This document shows positions 8,641-16,922 of a stretch of 53,131 nt of DNA, piece after piece; position 1 is the first letter of the stretch; the number at the start of each line of letters is the position of its first letter. The stretch is from NCBI GenBank assembly GCA_013298775.1, contig JAAFIV010000031.1:1-53131 (forward strand). Direction: 5' to 3'. The notes below the pieces were generated by a model. That model saw only the letters and a program-made list of their open reading frames with translations. It searched no databases and was not told the origin of the DNA. A program made the position numbers and the translations under genes. The stretch is from Ignavibacteria bacterium. Its GTDB lineage: Bacteria; Bacteroidota; Ignavibacteria; Kapaibacteriales; UBA4661.

Positions 8641-9294
8641 TCAATCCCGCAAATCAATAATCTGTGCGCCTTGTGGCGGTTTCCATTCAAAGGCAGCATC
8701 GGGAATACCAGCATCGGGTTTGATGTCGAGAATCGTCCATTCGTGGGTTTGTGTGCCGTCGAAGATGCTTATTTCCTTGAGTTTGAGGGTTTCTTGCTGC
8801 AAACGCAAGGTTACGCGCTGCATATCGCTGATTTGGTCGCGTGCTTTCGCAGGATTCAGCATCAACACCGCATCTTTACTTGCTTTATCAATAACCAGCG
8901 TCGGACGATAGCCACGCGGAAAATTCATAAAAATACGTTCTGGCGAGATATTATCAGGGTTATCGCGAAATTCGCTTATCACAACTTTTTTGTCTGCGGG
9001 AGTGTAATTTTGTACCGTTTTCCCATTGCAAATAATGCTGCGTCCCGCCAATTCAAGAATGTATTTATTACCACGCTTAATCGTCAGAGAACCGCGTATA
9101 TCCTCAGCTTTCAGCACAAAGCGAACCCGCATGGATGCGCCCTCACCGTACTTTTTTTGGACTTGTTGGAACATATCCTCTGCATTTTGCGCACGACTTA
9201 CTGTTGGCGAGGCAATGCTCAATAATATCACGCACAAAGCGTAGGAACACGTCAGTATCTGCTGTTGAGCGATATTTAGAGGTGAGCGTTTCAT
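8641..9294 (-). CDS. LolA-like periplasmic lipoprotein carrier
   Basis: A 217-residue exported protein. The N-terminus has a hydrophobic core (YALCVILLSIASPTVSRAQ) with probable cleavage after about residue 35. The mature part follows the LolA/LolB half-barrel pattern: MFQQVQKKYGEGASMRVRFVLKA.. strands, GSLTIKRGNKYILELAGRSIICNGKTVQNYTPADKKVVI, and a C-terminal AAFEWKPPQGAQIIDLRD typical of LolA-like proteins of this superphylum. LolA shuttles lipoproteins from the inner to the outer membrane. It lies between two lipoprotein genes (the 3D protein and BamD), which fits. The start at 9294 is preferred; the earlier ATG at 9366 would place family B repeat sequence in the leader. Confidence 0.85.
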   Translation of the reverse strand: MKRSPLNIAQQQILTCSYALCVILLSIASPTVSRAQNAEDMFQQVQKKYGEGASMRVRFVLKAEDIRGSLTIKRGNKYILELAGRSIICNGKTVQNYTPADKKVVISEFRDNPDNISPERIFMNFPRGYRPTLVIDKASKDAVLMLNPAKARDQISDMQRVTLRLQQETLKLKEISIFDGTQTHEWTILDIKPDAGIPDAAFEWKPPQGAQIIDLRD

Positions 9295-9334
9295 AGTAAT
9301 TTCCCGAAAATATTGCGAAAAGGCGCGTCTTTTG

Positions 9335-9406
9335 GCGCAGACAGGAGTGTCTGCGCTACCGCACAAATACTGGCTTCGGTAGAACAGACATTTTTGTCTG
9401 TTCGCT
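9335..9406. repeat. Family B repeat, copy 2 (double hairpin)
   Basis: The first hairpin is GCGCAGACAGGAGTGTCTGC. It is followed by ATACTGGCTTCGGTAGAACAG and a second hairpin (ACAGACATTTTTGTCTGT). The same second half recurs near 46220. It lies 115 bp downstream of the bamD stop. Confidence 0.85.
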
Positions 9407-9521
9407 TATCTGTTCCTCGCCGAATACTTTTGGCATCTCACGCGTACCTTGCTTTAAAGTTTGGAGCAATTCTCCCATTGGCAAGGTTTAATCAGGCTTG
9501 GCAAAGCGTTTCCCTGTTTGC

Positions 9522-10367
9522 TTATGGTGCTGAAAACGTGCGCACTTCCGCGCCCGCAGCCAGTTGTTTTACCGCAGCCTCCACAATATCGGCATCGTCT
9601 TTGAATTTCCCTTGTGGAAAGCGTTGGCGATAAAGGCGCATAGCTTCTTGTGCTTCGGTGCTACGCTTCAGGCGAATTTGCATTTTAATTTTTCCCAGCA
9701 AGGATGGCTCGACGTAATCGCTATCAGGATAATTCCCCAAAACAAGGTCGTAGTAGGCAATAGCGGCGCGGGGAGCTTGGAGTTTTAAGTACAATTCAGC
9801 AGTGCGAAAATCATGTTCGGCAAGTTTGGAGCGGAGTTCCATGATGCGCTTGCCCGCTTCCACTGTAAGGGAATCTTTCGGGTACAATGCCTGAAATTCG
9901 CTAAATGCCTTGATTGCTTGCCGCGTGTAATCTTGGTCGCGGTCGTATTTCGGCGATTGGCGGAAGTTGCTCAGTGCCGCTTTGTAGGCGGAAATTTTGG
10001 CAAACTCGCTGTTCGGAAAGGTGCGCCGAAGCTGGTTGTAGTTGTATGCCGCCAAAATATTTTCATTCTTTTTTACGTTAATTTCCGCCAAGTAATATTG
10101 CGCGTCATCGGCGTATTTGCTCGCGGGATACTGCAATTTTATTGCATCGAAATACTTCTGCGCCCGCGTCAAATCTTCGGTGTTGAAGGCTTCGAGTGCT
10201 TGCTCGTAGTATTCATCCACATTGCGGGGAATAACGAGATTTTTTTGCGCACACGAACTTGCCCACATTGCACCAACGCACAAAAGCAACATGAGCGCAA
10301 AGCGAGTATTGACCAGCGTTGTGGGCTGGATATGTTTGTTGTTTTTAGATAAAAAAGATGGCATCAT
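9522..10367 (-). CDS. bamD: Outer membrane assembly lipoprotein BamD
   Basis: BamD is the essential lipoprotein subunit of the beta-barrel assembly machine. The product has a lipoprotein signal with lipobox ASSC (Cys39 when starting at 10367) followed by tetratricopeptide-like helices: YYEQALEAFNTEDLTRAQKYF, DDAQYYLAEINVKKNE, AYNYNQLRRTFPNSEFA, AFSEFQALYPKDS and IAYYDLVLGNYPDS. The length of about 281 residues fits the family. Adjacent Met codons at 10367 and 10364 make the exact start uncertain. bamA is only one gene away on the same strand, so two core Bam subunits are within 4 kb. Confidence 0.93.
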   Translation of the reverse strand: MMPSFLSKNNKHIQPTTLVNTRFALMLLLCVGAMWASSCAQKNLVIPRNVDEYYEQALEAFNTEDLTRAQKYFDAIKLQYPASKYADDAQYYLAEINVKKNENILAAYNYNQLRRTFPNSEFAKISAYKAALSNFRQSPKYDRDQDYTRQAIKAFSEFQALYPKDSLTVEAGKRIMELRSKLAEHDFRTAELYLKLQAPRAAIAYYDLVLGNYPDSDYVEPSLLGKIKMQIRLKRSTEAQEAMRLYRQRFPQGKFKDDADIVEAAVKQLAAGAEVRTFSAP

Positions 10368-10443
10368 AATCGAAACAGATTGATACAAAAAACAATCAGT
10401 AGTGTCACAGACTTGAGGACTTCCCTCAATTTGTCCGTAAATG

Positions 10444-10498
10444 TTGGCGCAGAGTTCAAGTAAAAAACACAGACAAGAATGTCTGTGCCACTGAAGAT
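10444..10498. repeat. Family B hairpin repeat, half copy 3
   Basis: GTTGGCGCAGAGTTCAAG is followed by the hairpin CACAGACAAGAATGTCTGTG and CCACTGAAG, the right half of the element. It ends 5 bp before the FMN reductase stop codon on the minus strand, so it forms the immediate 3' end of that gene. Confidence 0.85.
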
Positions 10499-10503
10499 GG
10501 TAC

Positions 10504-11052
10504 TTATGCGTTCTTCACAAGCGACTCCGCGAGCCAGAGATATTCTTTCGTAAAAAGGTCAATACTTTTCTGGAAGCCAGTATCTGTCAGCTCTGCGTGG
10601 TCGTTGAATTTTTTATCAACTTCTGGCACAATGAGTAATTGCGGCGAAGGAATCCCCCAAAGCGCAGTGGTCATCAGAAAAAGTTGCTGTGCCGCACGCA
10701 TCCCGCCTTGCATTCCAGGTGATGCCGTTGCAATACCAAATGCTTTGCGCGATTGCTTTGGAAAATGGTCGAACAAATTTTTAATTGCGGGCGAAAAACC
10801 ACCATTGTATTCTGGTGAAACCACGATAAATGCTTGCGCAGCAAACATTCGCTCGCCCAAATTCGTCCATTCGGCGGGAACTTGTTCTGGCTTGCCCCAG
10901 ACGTTTTGTACAAAAGGCAGTGCGAAATCACGCATATCCAAAAGCCCGATGTGGTGCGCTGTCTGAGCCGAAAGCTGCTCGTGTAAATACTTTGCAACAC
11001 GCACGGTTACGCTACTTGCGCGAGGGCTGCCAGAGATGATTTCGATGGTCAT
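10504..11052 (-). CDS. NADPH-dependent FMN reductase family protein
   Basis: A 182-residue flavodoxin-like oxidoreductase. It has the FMN phosphate-binding loop GSPRASS at 8-14, SPEYNGG (79-85) for isoalloxazine contact, and the region AFGIATASPGMQGGMRAAQQL of the NAD(P)H-dependent FMN/quinone/azo reductase group. It probably transfers hydride from NAD(P)H to quinones or other acceptors in the cytoplasm; the physiological substrate cannot be read from sequence. The start at 11052 begins at the first beta strand (MTIEIISGSP). The alternative ATG at 11091 would encode the tandem repeat immediately upstream (MTKAPSNQVTKEP). Confidence 0.9.
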   Translation of the reverse strand: MTIEIISGSPRASSVTVRVAKYLHEQLSAQTAHHIGLLDMRDFALPFVQNVWGKPEQVPAEWTNLGERMFAAQAFIVVSPEYNGGFSPAIKNLFDHFPKQSRKAFGIATASPGMQGGMRAAQQLFLMTTALWGIPSPQLLIVPEVDKKFNDHAELTDTGFQKSIDLFTKEYLWLAESLVKNA

Positions 11053-11165
11053 TGGTTCCTTGGTTACTTGGTTACTTGGTGCTTTGGTCATTGGTTACTT
11101 GGTACATTGGTCATTGTCGCCTGACAAATGGCGAATGACCAATTCACCAATGACTAATGACCAAT
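11049..11165. repeat. Family F tandem words (TTGGTCATTGGTTAC), copy 1
   Basis: Repeated 7- and 8-base words (TTGGTTAC, TTGGTCA) run to about 11118, and then the complement words (AATGACCAAT, AATGACTAATG) run to 11165. The two orientations make an inverted repeat around 11108-11144 (ATTGGTCATT...GTCGCC paired with GGCGAATGACCAAT). It begins at the start codon of the FMN reductase gene and lies just 3' of bamA, so it may work as both terminator and leader. Confidence 0.9.
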
Positions 11166-11174
11166 GACATTCTT

Positions 11175-13694
11175 TTACCGTCCAAATTGGAAGTGGAAAC
11201 GCCAGCCTGGAGGACCGTTCTCGTCGCGGAAGGGCTGACCATTTAAGCCAATAATGCGGTCGAAAGCGTAGGCGTAGTCAAAGCCGAGCAAACCGATGGG
11301 CTGAATCAAAAAGCGAACGCCAACGCCCGCAGACCGCTTCAAATCAAACGGGTTGATTTGGCTCGCATTGTCCCACACGTTGCCCGCTTCCACAAACGCC
11401 ATTGCATAAATCGGGACGGGGTTCAGCGTCACAGCAAAGCGGAGTTCAGCGTTTAAGAGCATCATTGCACGCCCACCATTCGGGACATCACCAAGCGGCG
11501 TACTTTCGGAAGGTTGGCGCGTACCAATTTGACGGTCGGGATAGCCGCGAAGTGGCGTAATGGCGAAGCCACCAAGCACAGTACCGCCCATGTAGTAGCG
11601 TTCAAGCGGCGGAATAAGATTTTTCGAGTTTACGTTTGCCGCACCAAGACTGGTTACATAGCCCAATTCAGCATTCAAGCGGAGTGCAAGGCGATTCTGC
11701 TCGGCAATTTGCAAGAGCGGTGTAAAACTTTCGAGGCTGAGTTGGTTTTTGAAATAGTCAATCACACCCAAGCCAAACGCACCGCCAGAGAGCTTTGTGA
11801 GCAAGGTAAAGCGCGAGCCATCGCTTGGAAACAAGGCATTGTCAATACTGACGCGTGAAATTGTTTGCGAAACGCTGAACTCCAAACCAGGCGTGAAGAA
11901 AATATTGTTTTGCGGTGCAGTTGTTCCAAAGCCCGCAATTGCTTGGTTGTCCAAGCCTTGAATAGTCCAATCGCCGCGAAAATAGTCATCAGGGAAACGG
12001 AAGCGGCGACCGATATTGAGCGATGCCCCTGTGCGCTGAATGCCGCCAAAGAACAACTGTTGCGTACTGAAGATATTGAAACCAAGTGTTGTAGGTTCGT
12101 CAAAAAGCCAAGGCTCAGTTAAGCCGAGCGTAAAGGTAGAGGTTGCGCCTTGAGCAAAGCTAAATTGAGCAGCACCAAAGCCTTGTTGCCCAATACCGCC
12201 GCCGCGCTCGTAGTTGAGGTTAAAAATCTGTCCGCCGCCGCCTTGAAGCGGCTCCAGAACAGAAAAATTATTCAGCGTAATGCCCACCGAGCCAGTAAAA
12301 CCGAACTGTCCAGCATATCCAAACGACATGTTGAAGGTGTCGTTGGAGCGTTCTTCTACTTTGAAGGTAATATCAACGTTGGTGTTGTCGGCAAGTTTTA
12401 CATCGGGACGAAGTTTTTCAGGATTGAAATAGTTTATCTGCCCAAGCGCACGAACACTGCGAATGACGGCTGCGCGGTTGAAGAAATCACCTGGACGCAC
12501 AAACAATTCACGGCGAATAACTTTATCTTTCGTTTTTACGTTTCCTTCAATTTCCACGCGGCGCACAGTGAACTGATTGCGTTCAAAAACGCGAATCAAA
12601 ATATCCACCGAATCAGGTGAGGCGCGCTTTTCCTCTTTTTCCAAACGCGCAGTCAAGTAGCCGTTATTGAGGTAAATTGAGGAAACATCGGTTTGGTCTT
12701 CGTTGCCGTTCAAGTTTTTGTCGAATTTATCGGCATTGTAGAGGTCGCCTTTCTGCATTGCGAGACGATAGGCAAGGAATTCTGCGGGAAAGACCAAATT
12801 TCCTTCAAAGGTGATATTCCGAATATAGACTTTGCGCCCTTCGTCCACCTTGACAGCAATATCAACCGTTTCGGTCGTATCGTTGAAACGTAAGGAATCA
12901 CCGAGCATTTGGGCATCAATGTAGCCATTTTTGCGGTAAAACGTAAGCAAACGCTCGTCGCGGTCTTTTTCGTATTTTTTCTGCTCGAATTTATCCGATT
13001 TCCAAATCTCCCACCATTGCTTGACCTTCGTATCCTCGAAACCGCCCGCTATTTCTTGGTCGGTGAAGTTTTTCGCGCCTGGAAACGTGATGGATTTAAT
13101 GAAAAATGTTACACTTTCTTTCGTGTTAATAATTACCCGCGAAAAGCCCGCCGTATCGGTGCGCTCGGCTTTTACCTCTACCTTTGCAAAGGGCTTGTTT
13201 TCTTTGTCGTAGAGCTTTTTAATGGCTTTTTGCCCAAGCTCAAGGTCGTAGGGCGTGATAACATCGCCCTCTTTTTTGTCTAATGCCTTCAAAATATCTT
13301 TACTATTGACGGCGGAATTGCCATTGATTTGGATGCTGCTGATATGCTGCAATTCAATCAATTTGATAAGCACATACACGCCATCTGAGCTAACGCGGTC
13401 AATAACAATGTTTACATCGCCGAATTGACGACGTTTCCAAAGGTTTTTGATAGCTTCGGGAATACGGCTTGAGCGCGGGTCGATATAATCACCAACTTGC
13501 AAACCAGAATAGAATATCACCGAAGCAGTATCTATCGGGCTTGGCGATTCCACGCGAATACCGAGAATTTTAATCGGCTGTGGGCGAGGTGGTTGCTGGG
13601 CAAGCTGTGCAGAAGCAGGTTGTGTGAGGCTTGCAAGGCAAAGAAGCGTTCCAATACACCATGAAACGACTGAAAGAAAAATAGGCATACACAT
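11175..13694 (-). CDS. bamA: Outer membrane protein assembly factor BamA
   Basis: BamA is the Omp85 barrel that inserts outer-membrane proteins. This 839-residue product has an N-terminal signal peptide (hydrophobic to PASAQ, about residue 29). A series of POTRA domains follows (visible starts: IKILGIRVESPSPID, ISSIQINGNSAVNSKDILKALD, FIKSITFPGAKNFTDQEI, YIRNITFEGNLVFPAEFL, TVRRVEIEGNVKTKDKVIRREL). The C-terminal surface-antigen barrel has GGTVLGGFAITPLRGYPDRQIG, i.e. the (V/I)RGY/F-type lid-lock motif as LRGYPD, and ends in an aromatic-rich strand (WRFHFQFGR). The start could be at 13694 or the Met two codons later. uppS lies upstream on the same strand, a common arrangement in this superphylum. 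Confidence 0.96.
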   Translation of the reverse strand: MCMPIFLSVVSWCIGTLLCLASLTQPASAQLAQQPPRPQPIKILGIRVESPSPIDTASVIFYSGLQVGDYIDPRSSRIPEAIKNLWKRRQFGDVNIVIDRVSSDGVYVLIKLIELQHISSIQINGNSAVNSKDILKALDKKEGDVITPYDLELGQKAIKKLYDKENKPFAKVEVKAERTDTAGFSRVIINTKESVTFFIKSITFPGAKNFTDQEIAGGFEDTKVKQWWEIWKSDKFEQKKYEKDRDERLLTFYRKNGYIDAQMLGDSLRFNDTTETVDIAVKVDEGRKVYIRNITFEGNLVFPAEFLAYRLAMQKGDLYNADKFDKNLNGNEDQTDVSSIYLNNGYLTARLEKEEKRASPDSVDILIRVFERNQFTVRRVEIEGNVKTKDKVIRRELFVRPGDFFNRAAVIRSVRALGQINYFNPEKLRPDVKLADNTNVDITFKVEERSNDTFNMSFGYAGQFGFTGSVGITLNNFSVLEPLQGGGGQIFNLNYERGGGIGQQGFGAAQFSFAQGATSTFTLGLTEPWLFDEPTTLGFNIFSTQQLFFGGIQRTGASLNIGRRFRFPDDYFRGDWTIQGLDNQAIAGFGTTAPQNNIFFTPGLEFSVSQTISRVSIDNALFPSDGSRFTLLTKLSGGAFGLGVIDYFKNQLSLESFTPLLQIAEQNRLALRLNAELGYVTSLGAANVNSKNLIPPLERYYMGGTVLGGFAITPLRGYPDRQIGTRQPSESTPLGDVPNGGRAMMLLNAELRFAVTLNPVPIYAMAFVEAGNVWDNASQINPFDLKRSAGVGVRFLIQPIGLLGFDYAYAFDRIIGLNGQPFRDENGPPGWRFHFQFGR

Positions 13695-13812
13695 CGAAAA
13701 GGTCAGTGAGGAATGGTCTGTTTTAGGGGGTCTGTTTTCAATACTTTTTCAGAAATGCTCGAAAAGCAGAGTGTGATATGTGGAAGTCTGATATTCGCAC
13801 ACGAGTTGTTCT

Positions 13813-13922
13813 GCCCTCACCCCTCGCTCCGAAGACGGTGCGAGACCCTCTCCCAAAGGGCGAGGGTTGGAAGGTACAAGATTCTGAAGCCCTCTCCCTC
13901 TGGGAGAGGGTTGGGTGAGGGA
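13813..13922. repeat. Family A palindromic repeat, copy 2
   Basis: CCCTCACCCCTCGCTCC, GAGACCCTCTCCC and GGGCGAGGGT are followed by the mirror arm CCCTCTCCCTCTGGGAGAGG with GTTGGGTGAGGG. It lies 23 bp downstream of the uppS stop and 118 bp before the bamA start, inside a presumed operon. It could therefore lower or process the mRNA between the two genes. Confidence 0.88.
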
Positions 13923-13945
13923 TTTTGTAAGGGATTTTGTATTCA

Positions 13946-14812
13946 TCACCGAAACGCCTGCAAAATGCGCTTCAAACCTGAAGGCTCATCCGCATTCGCT
14001 TGTTCGGAAGCGATTTGCTGCGATGTTTTTCCGAAGCGGCGTTCGCGTTTGGCGTAGTCGCTGAGTGCCTCATAGAGGTCATCGCGGCGGAAAGCGGGCC
14101 AGTATTTTTGCGTTACGTAAATTTCCGAATATGCCATTTCCCACAAGAGGAAATTGCTCAGGCGCATCTCGCCACTTGTGCGAATGAGCAAGTCGGGGTC
14201 GGGCATGGTGTGGGTTTGCAAGTATTCTGCAAACGATTCTTCGGTGATGTCTTCGGGCGAAACTTTGCCGCGCCGTACATCCAGAGCCATCATCTGCACC
14301 GCACGAACCATGTCCCAACGCGCACTGTAGCTGAGTGCGAGCGTGAGCGTAAGCCCTGTATTGTCTTTCATTGTTTCGATGCACTCAAAAAGCTGTTTCT
14401 GCACATTCTTTGGGAGCGCGTTTAGTTTACCAATCGCCTGTAAACGCACGTTATTTCGGTGCAATTCGTCCAATTCCGACTTCAAATAATGCAGCAGCAA
14501 TTCCATGAGAAGCGTAACTTCTGGGCGAGGTCTGCGCCAATTTTCCATCGAAAAAGCATAGAGCGTTAAATGCTTCACGCCCAGCAACGACGAGGCTTCG
14601 ACAATATCGCGCACGGAATTAATACCCTCGCGGTGTCCTTGTGTGCGTGTGAAGGAGCGTTCTTCAGCCCAGCGACCGTTGCCATCCATGATGATTGCAA
14701 CGTGCTTTGGCAATTTTCCACCTTTGGCAAGCAATTCCTGAAGGAGTTCTTGCTGCAAGGCTTTATCGGCGGCAGTTTGCGATGCTACCCAATTCACGTG
14801 GTTCGTCTCCAA
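13946..14812 (-). CDS. uppS: Polyprenyl diphosphate synthase UppS
   Basis: A cis-prenyltransferase making undecaprenyl diphosphate, the carrier lipid for peptidoglycan and surface polysaccharide. The hallmark [16 protein letters not shown] contains the catalytic Asp (Asp43). Further conserved blocks are [33 protein letters not shown], and the C-terminal [29 protein letters not shown] with its Mg-binding region. The 288-residue length includes a 30-residue N-terminal extension before the first strand, so a later start is possible, but no in-frame Met lies between Met1 and the catalytic motif. Confidence 0.96.
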   Translation of the reverse strand: METNHVNWVASQTAADKALQQELLQELLAKGGKLPKHVAIIMDGNGRWAEERSFTRTQGHREGINSVRDIVEASSLLGVKHLTLYAFSMENWRRPRPEVTLLMELLLHYLKSELDELHRNNVRLQAIGKLNALPKNVQKQLFECIETMKDNTGLTLTLALSYSARWDMVRAVQMMALDVRRGKVSPEDITEESFAEYLQTHTMPDPDLLIRTSGEMRLSNFLLWEMAYSEIYVTQKYWPAFRRDDLYEALSDYAKRERRFGKTSQQIASEQANADEPSGLKRILQAFR

Positions 14813-15332
14813 AAAAGTCCAACAATGAACATCAATAAAATGAACATGACAAGACTACTAAGATACGAAGAAATCACGAGCTAACGAGGAAGTTTTTTGA
14901 AGGGAATTGCAACAAAAACAACGAAAGAGAAAAGAATACAAGGAATGATGCTCTTTTCAGAGCATTGATGCTTGATACCTTTTCCACTCAAGTTGTTCTG
15001 CCAATGTGTTCTTTGCGGTGTGTTCTTTACAGAAAGCAAAATACAATGATGCAGGCGACAACACAGCGTTAAGAATTGTTAATTGCAGTGAGGTACAAAA
15101 GAAACGGCGGGAGACAATGAACCAACAAGAGCTTGCAACTCAATGTCATCAATGTAAGCCCTCACCCCGCTCTACGAGCGACCCTCTCCCAAAGGGCGAG
15201 GGTGAAGAAAGTGGCTTTATGTCTTGCCCTTCTCCTTCTGGGAGAAGGGTTGGGATGAGGGAAAAATCCTTACATTGAGGACATTGAGTTTTTACCCCTT
15301 GTTCGGAGACAATCGCCGTTGCAAAAACCCCG
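14813..15332. other. 520-bp intergenic region, no gene seen
   Basis: Between the start of uppS and the stop of the CorC-like gene. It holds an A/T-rich stretch (14813-15000), a family A repeat (15166-15260), and no open frame that looks protein-like. The uppS promoter is probably in 14813-15100; I could not fix a box with confidence. Confidence 0.6.
15166..15260. repeat. Family A palindromic repeat, copy 3 (diverged)
   Basis: CCCTCACCCCGCTC, ACCCTCTCCC and GGGCGAGGGT are followed by CCTTCTCCTTCTGGGAGAAG and GGTTGGGATGAGGG. Its two arms have co-varied (CTTCTCC paired with GGGAGAAG) relative to the other copies. It lies 72 bp downstream of the CorC-like stop codon. Confidence 0.85.
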
Positions 15333-16700
15333 CTATTTCCCCTGCGCACTAGGTTCAGAAGGCATTTCTGGCATGTGCGGCTCAATAGCCACAAACAAGG
15401 TTTCTTCTGGCGGACGGTCTAAATACGTGATTTTCACATGTTCAATCGCACGTTTATTTTTCTTCAGAATCGTGAACATATAGCCATCTTTCGCAATCAG
15501 TTCACCTTCATTGGGAATTTTCCCAAACAGGACGTTCATATAGCCGCCAAGCGTCTCGTAGCGTTCGTCTTCGGGCAAGGGCTTGGGCAGAGTTTCGTTC
15601 AATTCGGAAATGTTGGTTTGTGCGGTAATTTCAAACTCAAACTCGTCCACACGCCTCACGGCTGCTTGCTCGTCGTCGAATTCATCCATAATATCACCAA
15701 CGATTTCCTCCAGAATATCTTCCAGCGTCACCATGCCCGCCGTGCCACCGAAATCATCAATCACAATCGCCACGTGAATGCGCCGTTTTTGGAATTCGCG
15801 CAAGAGTTCGCGGACGCTCTTGCCGCCATGCACAAAGTATGCGGGACGGATAATATCTTGCAGCACAATCAATTCCTGATGCTGCACGAGCGTCAAAATA
15901 TCTTTCGTATAGACCACGCCGACAATATCATCAACCGTTTCTCGAAAAACGGGAAGGCGCGAGTAACCTTCTTCAATCACGCGCTCAAGCAATTCTGGTA
16001 CGGGCGTAGAAAGCTCAATCGCGCTCATTTTCGTGCGAGAAACCATGATTTGCCGCGCCGTCATGTCGCTCAAATTGAACACATTTTGGATGAGTTCGTG
16101 GTCGCCCGATTCAATCGCGCCCGTCTCTTTGCCGCGCTCAAGCAAGTATTGCAGCTCTTCCGCGCTATGCACTTCCTCGTGCGTAGGTTCGATTCCCAAG
16201 CTGCGCAACAGCGTATTCGACAAATGATTCAGCACCCAAATAAACGGCTTGAACACCACGTAAAACAAGCGCATTGGCAAGGCAACAACCATCGTTACCG
16301 CTTCTGGTCGTTGAATCGCAAACCACTTCGGAGCTTGTTCGCCCAAGATAATATGCAGCACAGTAATCGTTACAAACGCCAATGGACCTGCGATTTGGTG
16401 CGCTAATTCGGGCGAGACGCTGATTTGCATAAGGTGGAATGCGCCAAAGACTATTTTTTCGGCAACATCCTCGCCAATCCAGCCCAGCGCGAGGCTTGCC
16501 AGCGTAATGCCGAGCTGGGAGGCGGATAAATACGCATCCAGATTTTCTAAAATGTTCTTCGCAAAGCCCGCCATGCGGCTCCCAGCTTGGACGCGCATTT
16601 CAATTTGCGACATCCGCACCTTCACAATGGCAAATTCCGCCGCAACGAAAAAGCCATTCAGAAAAACGAGTAAAATCGTGAGAAATAAACCAAGTACCAT
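15333..16700 (-). CDS. CorC/HlyC-family transporter-associated protein (CNNM/DUF21-CBS)
   Basis: A 455-residue hemolysin-family inner-membrane protein. The N-terminal DUF21/CNNM domain has about four hydrophobic segments (starting VLGLFLTILLVFLNGFFVAAEFAIVKVRMSQIE). A CBS pair follows at about 205-330 (MVSRTKMSAIELSTPVPELLERVIEEGYSRLPVF, GKSVRELLREFQKRRIHVAIVIDDFGGTAGMVTLEDILEEIVGDI). A C-terminal CorC_HlyC domain carries YETLGGYMNVLFGKIPNEGE. Family members are implicated in Mg2+/Co2+ efflux and adenosine-nucleotide sensing through the CBS domains; hemolytic activity is not implied. The start at 16700 fits the family's usual N-terminus. Confidence 0.94.
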   Translation of the reverse strand: MVLGLFLTILLVFLNGFFVAAEFAIVKVRMSQIEMRVQAGSRMAGFAKNILENLDAYLSASQLGITLASLALGWIGEDVAEKIVFGAFHLMQISVSPELAHQIAGPLAFVTITVLHIILGEQAPKWFAIQRPEAVTMVVALPMRLFYVVFKPFIWVLNHLSNTLLRSLGIEPTHEEVHSAEELQYLLERGKETGAIESGDHELIQNVFNLSDMTARQIMVSRTKMSAIELSTPVPELLERVIEEGYSRLPVFRETVDDIVGVVYTKDILTLVQHQELIVLQDIIRPAYFVHGGKSVRELLREFQKRRIHVAIVIDDFGGTAGMVTLEDILEEIVGDIMDEFDDEQAAVRRVDEFEFEITAQTNISELNETLPKPLPEDERYETLGGYMNVLFGKIPNEGELIAKDGYMFTILKKNKRAIEHVKITYLDRPPEETLFVAIEPHMPEMPSEPSAQGK

Positions 16701-16780
16701 GCGAAGAAAAGGATGAAATATGAGGGATGAGGGCTGAAACTAGGTCTCGTGTCCTAGAAATCACGAAGCTCTTTTTGGCT

Positions 16781-16868
16781 TCAGTGGCACAGACATTCTT
16801 GTCTGTGAGTGTTGGTGCAAGGTTCAAATAGGAAACACAGATAAGAATGTCTGTGCCACTACTTGAGG
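16781..16868. repeat. Family B hairpin repeat, copy 4
   Basis: AGTGGCACAGACATTCTTGT...GAGTGTTGGTGCAAGG and the right hairpin CACAGATAAGAATGTCTGTG followed by CCACTACTTGAGG. It lies 54 bp downstream of the acyl-CoA ligase stop codon. Confidence 0.9.
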
Positions 16869-16922
16869 TTTTTGTAAGATAAAAAGGGATGAAAATAAAA
16901 AATATGAATCTGAAGAGCCGCA

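Noticed and set aside
15006-15278. Small + strand open frame
   Set aside because: Its second half is a family A repeat and the first half has no protein character.
16741-16765. TCTCGTGTCCTAGAAATC, similar to the IS1 end at 53005
   Set aside because: Only about 10 bases match, with no transposase or second end nearby; too little to call an IS remnant.
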